From contig JAHWKS010000386.1 in NCBI GenBank assembly GCA_019347795.1, positions 1-6,087 of the forward strand: a stretch of DNA of 6,087 nucleotides. Reading direction: 5' to 3'. Source of the DNA: Planctomycetota bacterium (GTDB lineage: Bacteria; Planctomycetota; Planctomycetia; Pirellulales; Pirellulaceae). The notes below the pieces were generated by a model. The model saw only the letters and a program-made list of their open reading frames with translations. It did no database searches and was not told the origin of the DNA. The position numbers were made by a program, and so were the translations under genes. Below, in pieces: positions 1 to 4,331 of the stretch; position 1 is the stretch's first letter, and every line of letters begins with the position of its first letter.

Positions 1-1022
1 CGGGCCTCTACTTCGCCCTGGAGCGCTGCCCACGGAATGCGCAAGTCGGCGATGTCCCGCCGTAGCTGGTCAATCTCGACTTGCTTGGCTTCCATCTGCT
101 TATTTGCCCGCTCGCGAAGCTTGGGCGACAGGTCGCGGAAGCCGGCCAGCATTTCGTCTAGCTCGGCTTCCAGCTTCGCCACGTCCGCTTCCAGCTTGGG
201 CCGCACGCGCTCATAGACAAGCCCATACTGCGTGTCCAGGTCCGTTCCCTGTTTAAGCTCCCTCTTCATGGCGCGGCTTTCGACGAACGCGAGCATATCG
301 AGCCACACGCCGCCGCGATCGTTCTCCGCGATCCGCAACCGCTCCAAGATCGGTTTCGCCAGTTCCAGGTTGCCCGTCTGCGTTGCCTTCAAGAGATCAG
401 CAACAAGCGGGGCGTGCTGTTTGACGTACCCCGTCACCAACTCTTCAATGACCGAATGCCGAACCCGGTGGCAACGGCAGCCGGTAGGGTTGTCTCGCCC
501 ATGCGTGCCGTAGCTTCCGCAGTAATAGCTCGGCCAAAGTCGCGTACCTTCGCCGCCCTTGCTTGCTCGCATCGGCAGACCGCATTGACCGCAGATTAAG
601 AACGGCTTCAACCAAAGCTCATCGGTTTTGGCCGATCGCTTTGGACCTTGCTTGGCGGCGGCAATCTTCGTCTGGACCCGATCCCAGGTGTCGCGATCGA
701 CAAGCGGCTTGAAAGCCGGCTTCTCCGGTTTCAAATAGTCGGCTTCGGTTCGTCGCCGGCCGATCTTCGCTTTACCGTTCACCTTTGCGACCTCACGCAC
801 TTGCCCGTCAACGAATTCGGCGAAGCGGCTTTGGGCGCTTTTATTCCAGGTTGGGTAGCCGATGCTCCCAAGGCATTGCGTCGATCCCTCATTGTGGTAG
901 AATGCCCCGCGATTTATCGAGGGGTGCGCAACCAATACGGTGCGGTATGCGGGAGGCTTTGCAACCGACACTTGGCCATTCCGCGGTTGTTGCAGTGTTC
1001 CCTGTCGATATACACCGGACAT
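1..1022 (-). pseudogene. Large serine recombinase, C-terminal fragment without catalytic domain (runs off left edge)
   Basis: Read on the minus strand, an open frame of 340 codons runs from the first Met after a TAG stop (1029-1031) to the left edge with no stop. Residues 107-117 read LVDRDTWDRVQ, typical of the end of the recombinase domain of large serine recombinases. Next comes a zinc ribbon: C144-x2-C147, a YYC with C168, then C182-x-C184. From about residue 255 to the edge the sequence is charged and heptad-like (LEADVAKLEAELDEML and similar), the usual C-terminal coiled coil. Family members start with a resolvase catalytic domain carrying the nucleophilic Ser, followed by a DNA-binding domain. 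Neither is seen here, and the region upstream of the stop holds another gene on the opposite strand. It is therefore probably a 5'-truncated remnant of an integrated element, unable to cut DNA. A frameshifted or displaced N-terminal part elsewhere cannot be excluded. No ribosome binding site supports the Met at 1022. Confidence 0.8.
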
Positions 1023-1046
1023 TCCTATCTAAAGGATACAACCTTG

Positions 1047-1577
1047 ATGAGCGACAAGTTCACTGTATCGGATTTTATCAAGGCCCTTGGAACGGGTCGT
1101 TTCCAGCGTACAATCGAACTCCAGGGAATGGTCAAGCAGGGAGTGGATGCTAATACCCTGATGTTCTCTATCTCAACGGATTGTACCCAATGGGCCACCA
1201 TCCCCGTCAATTTGATAGAAGGAGAAGTTTTGGTGATCGACACGGTGCCATGTCGCGATCACAGCCACCCGCTAGTACGCATCTCCCTGAAATTTCCTGA
1301 CGAACAGGACCAAGTGGCTCTAGCGTTTGCTGATTTGCTAAGTCAGTTTATGCGCCTCATGAGCACTCGCCGCATTGACCAGCGGGAGCCTGACCCAAGA
1401 GGACCACATGTCACTTGCGGTTATCGTTTTCATTGCCGTGACGGACGCCAGTTCATTGCTTCTTCGGGGGCTTGGTACGGCGACTGCGACGAATGCTGGC
1501 AAAGCGCTCGGAATGAGGGATACCGTCGTTGTAACGATGATGTTTTGAATTACGAGCGTGCACACGGATGTTCCTGA
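1047..1577 (+). CDS. Hypothetical protein, 176 aa, with Cys-rich C-terminal half
   Basis: I do not recognise this family. The frame is open further upstream (to 648), but that part is antisense to the recombinase remnant. The ATG at 1047 has an AAAGGA Shine-Dalgarno-like sequence at 1031-1036 with ten bases of spacing, so I choose it. Residues 1-105 look like a compact alpha/beta domain with regular alternation of hydrophobic and charged residues (for example EGEVLVIDTVPCRDHSHP at 58-75). Residues 120-165 hold several cysteines: C124-x5-C130, C147-x2-C150 and C162. That spacing could bind a metal, but it is not a standard zinc-ribbon signature. No signal peptide or membrane helix is visible, so the protein is probably cytoplasmic. 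It points away from the recombinase fragment with only 24 bases between the two starts, so it may be cargo of the same decayed element. Function unknown. Confidence that it is a real gene rests on the ribosome binding site, the length and the protein-like composition. Confidence 0.7.
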   Translation: MSDKFTVSDFIKALGTGRFQRTIELQGMVKQGVDANTLMFSISTDCTQWATIPVNLIEGEVLVIDTVPCRDHSHPLVRISLKFPDEQDQVALAFADLLSQFMRLMSTRRIDQREPDPRGPHVTCGYRFHCRDGRQFIASSGAWYGDCDECWQSARNEGYRRCNDDVLNYERAHGCS

Positions 1578-1644
1578 AATCTGTCACGCCGCTTGCTAGG
1601 CTGACGAGTTTCGCCGCCTTCGCAAAGCGGTAGCGAATCCGTGG

Positions 1645-1974
1645 CTATCGTCTACCTTCCCGCCGCCTGCGGTAGGTTTCCTGCGCGGCCGCCGCTGCCT
1701 TGCGTATCGAGTCTCGCCACGGGATGCCGACAATCGCCCGGATTTCAGCCGGCCCGGCCTGGAAGTAGAGTGCTTTCCGAATGGAATCTCGCCCCGGTTT
1801 GATTCCCACAGTAAAGCGATTTTGCCTCCGCAGGGCTTCGATGGGTTTGCAGTTCGGCGGAATGCGGAATTCGCCTGCCCGTCGCGTTCCTACCACAGTT
1901 GGGGAAAGCGAACGCCGCGACGGCTGAGCCGTCGCGGCATTCCCATTTCGCCCCGCACGTCGCTCCCCCTGCAT
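1645..1974 (-). CDS. Possible small or remnant CDS with an internal duplicated peptide (RDSIRKA)
   Basis: This minus-strand frame of 109 codons is not recognised as any family. Residues 53-68 and 79-93 are two copies of one peptide, R-x-x-V-G-I-(K)-P-x-R-D-S-I-R-K-A. Of the 12 identical residues, 8 use different codons, and every difference is at the third base (GAT/GAC, TCC/TCG, ATT/ATA, CGG/CGC, AAA/AAG and others). That pattern is expected for an old internal duplication kept by selection on protein sequence, and is hard to explain in non-coding DNA. Against a functional gene, the first 30 codons read through the perfect palindrome at 1914-1938 and low-complexity Arg/Ala sequence. The true start may therefore be downstream, for example at a GTG near 1895, or the N-terminus may be lost. 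The C-terminus is strongly basic (YRRRREGRR). There is no convincing ribosome binding site. It may be the surviving end of a larger repeat protein. Confidence 0.35.
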   Translation of the reverse strand: MQGERRAGRNGNAATAQPSRRSLSPTVVGTRRAGEFRIPPNCKPIEALRRQNRFTVGIKPGRDSIRKALYFQAGPAEIRAIVGIPWRDSIRKAAAAAQETYRRRREGRR

Positions 1975-2024
1975 GGTTCCCTGCCCACCTGCGCGGCCTA
2001 TTTTCGTAGGAGCGAATTCCTACC
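1887..2024. repeat. Palindrome cluster: 11-bp-arm hairpin and a TCCTAC inverted repeat
   Basis: A perfect inverted repeat occupies 1914-1938: 11-base arms (GCCGCGACGGC) around TGA. A second lies at 2006-2023: arms GTAGGA/TCCTAC around six bases. The eight bases TTCCTACC occur at 1887-1894 and again at 2017-2024 in the same orientation, bracketing the GC-rich hairpin. Short palindromes of this kind, often in clusters, are what dispersed REP-like elements look like. Copy number elsewhere in the genome cannot be seen here. They differ in sequence from the CCGGCTTTAGCCGG palindromes at 2904-3661, so they would be a separate family. Confidence 0.6.
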
Positions 2025-2064
2025 GCGCCAGCACCTCTAACAGAGTGGCCGCCAAGCATCGAAA

Positions 2065-2091
2065 CGCGCATGGTCGCCGACCATGAACGCG
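2065..2091. promoter_or_regulatory. Dyad-symmetric site or hairpin, function unknown
   Basis: The bases 2069-2076 (CATGGTCG) and 2078-2085 (CGACCATG) form a perfect dyad around one base. It extends outward by CGCG/CGCG (2065-2068 and 2088-2091) after a two-base AA bulge. A one-base centre is poor for an RNA hairpin but typical of an operator bound by a dimeric protein. It is followed by two direct copies of CGGGTGT (2100-2106, 2110-2116) and a six-base-arm hairpin (2158-2163 with 2170-2175). No intact gene starts next to it, so its role is open. It could be part of an attachment or regulatory region of a decayed element. Confidence 0.35.
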
Positions 2092-2192
2092 GCCATTTTC
2101 GGGTGTAAACGGGTGTCGTTTCAGATACCGAAAACGCTGCAAACCGTGGAAATTGCTCGCTTTTCCGGTAAAGCGCAGATTGTCTATTGACT

Positions 2193-2231
2193 TTATCAGC
2201 GACGCGCTCTAACCAACTGAGCTATGCGCCC
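2193..2231 (-). pseudogene. tRNA-Ile(GAU), 5' half only (positions 1-38)
   Basis: On the minus strand from 2231 to 2193 the sequence fits a tRNA 5' half exactly: acceptor strand GGGCGCA, TA at positions 8-9, a GCTC/GAGC D stem around AGTTGGTTA, G26, a five-base anticodon stem strand CGTCG, and the loop CTGATAA with anticodon GAT. The expected complementary strand CGACG should follow. Instead the sequence reads AGTCAATAGAC, and no variable loop, T arm (GTTC-AA) or 3' acceptor strand TGCGCCC is found on this strand in the following several hundred bases. The gene is therefore cut precisely at the boundary between the anticodon loop and its 3' stem and cannot give a tRNA. tRNA anticodon loops are a favoured crossover site of tyrosine-recombinase elements, so this is probably a recombination scar. 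Confidence 0.75.
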
Positions 2232-2296
2232 CCGCCCTCGCAGGCCAATGGCTTCATTGTATGCACGCCGCAGGGGGTGTCAAACCCCGGGGCGCC

Positions 2297-2378
2297 GAAG
2301 GGGTCGGGGAGGTTTTTCGGCCGGATGTCTTGCCACATCGCAAGATCCATCCGGCCGAAAAACCACCCCGACCCCTTC
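2297..2378. repeat. 82-bp foldback element with 31-bp arms (MITE-like or terminator hairpin)
   Basis: The arms 2297-2327 and 2348-2378 are reverse complements over 31 bases with one mismatch (A opposite A). The 20-base centre contains a further perfect six-base stem (TCTTGC at 2328-2333, GCAAGA at 2340-2345), so the whole 82 bases fold as one long hairpin. This is far longer and more perfect than an ordinary intrinsic terminator, and the arm includes a T5 run internally rather than at the end. It lies 48 bases downstream of the stop codon of the membrane-protein gene, so it could still end that transcript. No obvious target-site duplication flanks it. A dispersed foldback or MITE-type repeat is my preferred reading. 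Confidence 0.75.
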
Positions 2379-2426
2379 ACGCTTGGCCGGTCGTAAAGGT
2401 GAGTGGGCGCCGGTCGCGGTCGGGGC

Positions 2427-2813
2427 TTAAATTCGCTTGATGAAAAATCCGATCACCGGGTCTATCGAGAGCAGGTGAAGAACCAGCAAGAAGCTAAGCA
2501 GCACCGCGTACGCCCCGCGCCTCCTCCGCCATGCCCGGGCTGCAAGAATCGCGGCGAGCACGCCCGAATATAAGACGACGCTTCCCAAGAGCAGCACGGA
2601 AACTCCGAATGTGGGATCGGCCTGCATAAAGATGACCGACCGAGCAGCCCAAAAGATCGAAAGCAGAAACAGGGCGCCCGCGTAAAGCACGCAAAAGTTG
2701 CTCGGGATCCTCCACCAATAGGGAACGCGCGACGACGATCCGTGAGAAAACGTCTGCGGCGCCCAATAGGGATTTACATCGGCACGCGAATGCGAGGATT
2801 GCTCGGTCGTCAT
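2427..2813 (-). CDS. Small membrane protein, three predicted TM helices, NPY motif at N-terminus
   Basis: A 128-residue protein with three hydrophobic segments at about 39-63, 69-92 and 101-125. They are separated by a short loop and by a basic cluster RAWRRRR (93-99), which by the positive-inside rule places that loop in the cytoplasm. The polar N-terminus contains NPYWAP (14-19). Planctomycete small membrane proteins often carry such an early NPY-x-x-P motif, of unknown role. The frame is open up to 3143, but that extension reads through the palindrome block and the transposase gene, so I take the Met at 2813. There is no strong Shine-Dalgarno sequence upstream (the nearest is GGAT). It stands alone: the REP/transposase unit lies upstream and the long foldback lies just downstream of its stop. 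No enzymatic motif is visible and the function is unknown. Confidence 0.75.
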   Translation of the reverse strand: MTTEQSSHSRADVNPYWAPQTFSHGSSSRVPYWWRIPSNFCVLYAGALFLLSIFWAARSVIFMQADPTFGVSVLLLGSVVLYSGVLAAILAARAWRRRRGAYAVLLSFLLVLHLLSIDPVIGFFIKRI

Positions 2814-2903
2814 GTTGCTTTGATCCAACACGGAGCGGTTTGCTCGCGACGAGATGGTCGGCGAGGGGCATACTTCTCGTGATGATCGTCGCGGGACCTT
2901 CTC

Positions 2904-3019
2904 GGCCGGCTTTAGCCGGCCTGCGTCTGCCACCAACTTTAGTTGGTGGGTCGAGGAGTTTCTCCTGAATTCTGCGTGAGCCGGCTTTAGCCGGGCTTCT
3001 CGACGCGGCTTTAGCCCGT
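2904..3019 (+). repeat. Left REP block (four palindromes L1-L4)
   Basis: L1 at 2904-2921 has arms GGCCGGCT/AGCCGGCC around TT. L2 at 2930-2949 has arms CCACCAACT/AGTTGGTGG around TT. L3 at 2981-2994 has arms CCGGCT/AGCCGG around TT. L4 at 3003-3019 has arms ACG-GGCT/AGCC-CGT with one bulged C. L1, L3 and L4 share the core GGCTTTAGCC, while L2 is a different palindrome with the same TT centre. The linker TGCGTCTG between L1 and L2, and GCTTCTCGA between L3 and L4, recur in the right block in the opposite orientation. The linker between L2 and L3 does not match its right-hand partner. Confidence 0.85.
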
Positions 3020-3054
3020 GGATGCGAGGACAGTTCCGGGTTGTTCTGGCAAGA

Positions 3055-3513
3055 CTACGCCTCGGATTCGGACTCTGCCAGGAGCGTACCGTCATCGTCG
3101 AACCTCGTTCGTTCCAACCGAGTTCGGACTGTTCCGATCGCATGATGCTCCTTTTGCTTCGCGATGTACTCCAACACCCAGTCGAGATTCTTCATCCCGA
3201 AACTCACCACCCCAAAGCCGCGCTGCCATTCCAGGGCCTTTCGCCGCAACCGCTCGTTGATGTCGTGCGAGCAGGCGCCTTTGAGTTCGCGGACCATGTC
3301 GCTGATGCAAACAAACGGCTCGATGTTGACCGCCAGGTGGATGTGCGTTTCGGTTCCGCCGACGCTGTGGAAGTAAACGCCCTTCATAGCGCCGCAACGG
3401 TCGCACAGAAAATTGTGGACCGCCGGCTCCAGATTGTCGGTCAAGAGCGGCTGGGAAAGTTTGGTGTGCCAATTCAGGTGGAGATAAATCTCGTGGTAGA
3501 CGTGGCTGGACAT
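3055..3513 (-). CDS. REP-associated / IS200-like tyrosine (Y1) transposase
   Basis: A 152-residue member of the HUH-endonuclease Y1 transposase family (TnpA-REP/RAYT or IS200-like). It nicks single-stranded DNA through a 5'-phosphotyrosine intermediate. The metal-binding HUH motif is H57-I58-H59 within THIHLAVNI. The catalytic Tyr is most likely Y116, in the helix DWVLEYIAKQKEHH, with Q120 in the usual place four residues on. The N-terminus (YHEIYLHLNWHTK) and the LKG at 77-79 fit the family, and the length is normal, so it appears intact. The start at 3513 is preceded by AGGAG (3524-3520) with six bases of spacing, the best ribosome binding site in the window. The C-terminal tail after residue 128 is acidic and poorly conserved-looking. 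The flanking REP blocks are its probable substrate. Whether it is a domesticated RAYT or a mobile IS200-like element cannot be decided here. Confidence 0.9.
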   Translation of the reverse strand: MSSHVYHEIYLHLNWHTKLSQPLLTDNLEPAVHNFLCDRCGAMKGVYFHSVGGTETHIHLAVNIEPFVCISDMVRELKGACSHDINERLRRKALEWQRGFGVVSFGMKNLDWVLEYIAKQKEHHAIGTVRTRLERTRFDDDGTLLAESESEA

Positions 3514-3540
3514 GGGCGGCTCCTGGGGACAGCGGCGGTT

Positions 3541-3661
3541 ACTGGCTAAAGCCGAGTCGAGAAGCCCGGCTAAAGCCGGCTGAAGAAAAGCAACGAGGAA
3601 TTATAGCACCCGTCCCACCAGCTAAAAGCTGGTGGCAGACGCAGGCCGGCTGAAGCCGGCC
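3541..3661 (-). repeat. Right REP block (four palindromes R4-R1, inverted copy of left block)
   Basis: R4 at 3541-3557 has arms ACT-GGCT/AGCC-AGT around AA with one bulged G, matching the bulged design of L4. R3 at 3566-3579 has arms CCGGCT/AGCCGG around AA. R2 at 3615-3635 has arms CCACCAGCT/AGCTGGTGG around AAA. R1 at 3644-3661 has arms GGCCGGCT/AGCCGGCC around GA. R2 differs from L2 by compensating changes that keep both arms paired (CAACT/AGTTG against CAGCT/AGCTG), which suggests selection for the fold. R3 and R4 lie in the leader of the transposase transcript if the promoter at 3600-3608 is used. Confidence 0.85.
3600..3608 (-). promoter_or_regulatory. Extended -10 promoter element for the transposase
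   Basis: On the minus strand the sequence TGCTATAAT is a perfect extended -10 box (TGn plus consensus TATAAT) for the housekeeping sigma factor. It lies in the non-conserved linker between palindromes R2 and R3, about 86 bases upstream of the transposase start and in the correct orientation. The -35 region falls inside palindrome R2 and shows no TTGACA, which extended -10 promoters tolerate. The left block lacks this sequence at the matching place. Confidence 0.5.
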
Positions 3662-3763
3662 GCATGAAGGTTCGCCGAGATGGCAGGATTCCCCTCACCA
3701 CGAGCAGCCTCCACGTGGTGCATGCGTGCCTGCCTGTCCCGTTTATCCGTCGCCGTTTGTCCG

Positions 3764-3852
3764 TCCATCAGGAAATCAGGCTCGGTAAGTCGTTTTGTTA
3801 CCTCCTGCGCTTGCTCGTAGCGACGTCCGTACGATCCATCAGGAAATCAGGC
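3764..3852. repeat. 18-bp direct repeat around the end of the LRR fragment
   Basis: TCCATCAGGAAATCAGGC occurs at 3764-3781 and again at 3835-3852, 71 bases apart. GTCCGT lies just before each copy. In the upper copy it encodes SPDFLMD near the C-terminus of the LRR fragment, and the other copy lies beyond that frame's stop (3798-3800). The sequence between is only weakly similar, so this is probably an old small tandem duplication of the gene end. Confidence 0.7.
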
Positions 3853-4331
3853 GAAACCTTGTAGGGGAGGGAAGCGCGAAGCTTCTCCAAGTCGTCCGCG
3901 TCGGGGGCAGGATTCCGCACGTGCAAAAAGCGCATTCTCTTTAGCTGCTGAAGATTGGCAATCGCCTCGCCGCTGACGTCGCGCATGCCGATCGCCACCC
4001 ACCATAGCTTCGGAAAGCTCGCCAAATGCTTAAGATGCTGCGCCTCGATGGGGTTCGCCGTCATGCTGATCACTTGCAGATTTGATAGCCCGGCCAGGCC
4101 CGCGAGTCCGGGACCACGCACGCGAGTATTGTCGATCCCCAAATTCCCCAAATTCGTGAGGCGGAGTTCTCCTAAATGAACCAAACCACGATCCGAAATA
4201 TCCGTTTCGTCCAGCGAGAGTCTCGTTAGATTGTCTGGGACGTGGTCAACTTGCCTTCCTCGCTGGACCCGCTCAAATAATCCCCGCCACGCGGTCTTGC
4301 TTGCCGAGGAGCGGCTATGGCGAAAACACAC
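3798..4331 (-). CDS. Truncated LRR-protein paralogue, probable gene fragment
   Basis: A 177-codon frame whose residues 34-163 align throughout with the C-terminal part of the neighbouring LRR protein. Shared blocks are LxRLSLxxTxISDxG, NTRVRGPGLA against HTQVRGPGLA, and RNPAPDADDLEKLRASLP against RDPAPSAADLERLRGALP. It lacks the membrane anchor and most repeats. Its first 20 or so residues are not LRR: they read, out of frame, through the end of the neighbouring LRR gene and a remnant of the PFOR gene tail. It overlaps the stop of the upstream LRR gene by 17 bases. I interpret it as the decayed distal copy of a tandem duplication. The LRR part itself contains no stop or frameshift, so a chimeric small protein made by translational coupling remains possible. 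LRR arcs mediate protein-protein contact; no specific partner can be inferred. Confidence 0.6.
   Translation of the reverse strand: MCFRHSRSSASKTAWRGLFERVQRGRQVDHVPDNLTRLSLDETDISDRGLVHLGELRLTNLGNLGIDNTRVRGPGLAGLAGLSNLQVISMTANPIEAQHLKHLASFPKLWWVAIGMRDVSGEAIANLQQLKRMRFLHVRNPAPDADDLEKLRASLPYKVSPDFLMDRTDVATSKRRR
4273..4313 (-). pseudogene. Remnant of the PFOR gene 3' end, duplicated between the LRR genes
   Basis: Bases 4273-4289 equal 5369-5385 (17 of 17), and 4287-4303 equal 5410-5426 (17 of 17). Bases 4307-4313 (AGGAGCG) match 5433-5439 after a three-base gap. Read as PFOR, the remnant encodes AKQDRV followed directly by AGII and TGA, so 27 bases, nine codons (ENWRLLQEL), have been lost in frame. 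The last PFOR codons and stop are otherwise kept. Its position just after the stop of one LRR gene and before the second LRR copy mirrors the order PFOR-LRR at 5349-5369. Confidence 0.85.

Larger units (their letters stand above)
2904..3661 (-). mobile_element. REP/transposase unit: Y1 transposase between two mirror-image palindrome blocks
   Basis: This 758-base unit consists of a minus-strand HUH transposase gene (3055-3513) and two flanking blocks (2904-3019 and 3541-3661). Each block holds four palindromes, and the blocks are inverted relative to each other. Order is L1-L2-L3-L4, transposase, R4-R3-R2-R1, with matching partners and shared linkers. This is the known arrangement of REP-associated tyrosine transposases (RAYTs), whose genes are flanked by the REP sequences they are thought to mobilise. 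It sits between an LRR gene fragment and a small membrane protein gene, breaking neither visibly. Outer ends are set by the L1 and R1 palindromes. I see no clear target duplication. Confidence 0.8.

Noticed and set aside
648..1046. Upstream extension of the plus-strand gene that starts at 1047
   Set aside because: The frame is open but lies antisense to the zinc-ribbon and recombinase sequence, which is clearly the coding strand there. The ATG at 1047 has the ribosome binding site.
1600..2231. Group I intron splitting tRNA-Ile in the anticodon loop
   Set aside because: Such introns do occur in bacterial tRNA anticodon loops, but no 3' tRNA half (T arm, TGCGCCC acceptor strand) is found downstream on this strand. 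The break also does not follow a U as a group I 5' splice site would.
1..2231. Serine recombinase as the integrase that used the tRNA-Ile site
   Set aside because: Large serine recombinases seldom target tRNA genes, and the anticodon-loop break is more typical of tyrosine recombinases. The two remnants are probably from different events.
2274..2292. GGGGT/ACCCC hairpin and CCCCGGGG palindrome near the half tRNA
   Set aside because: Short, GC-only palindromes are expected by chance in DNA of this composition.
2814..3143. N-terminal extension of the small membrane protein
   Set aside because: It reads through REP palindromes and the 3' end of the transposase in another frame. The NPY-containing start at 2813 gives a natural protein.
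3022..3549. Plus-strand frame of 175 codons
   Set aside because: It is the shadow of the Y1 transposase on the other strand, which has the HUH motif, catalytic Tyr and ribosome binding site.
3696..3720. Inverted repeat CACCACG/CGTGGTG as a terminator for the LRR genes
   Set aside because: Seven-base arms with an 11-base loop and no T tract on the minus strand: too weak to call.
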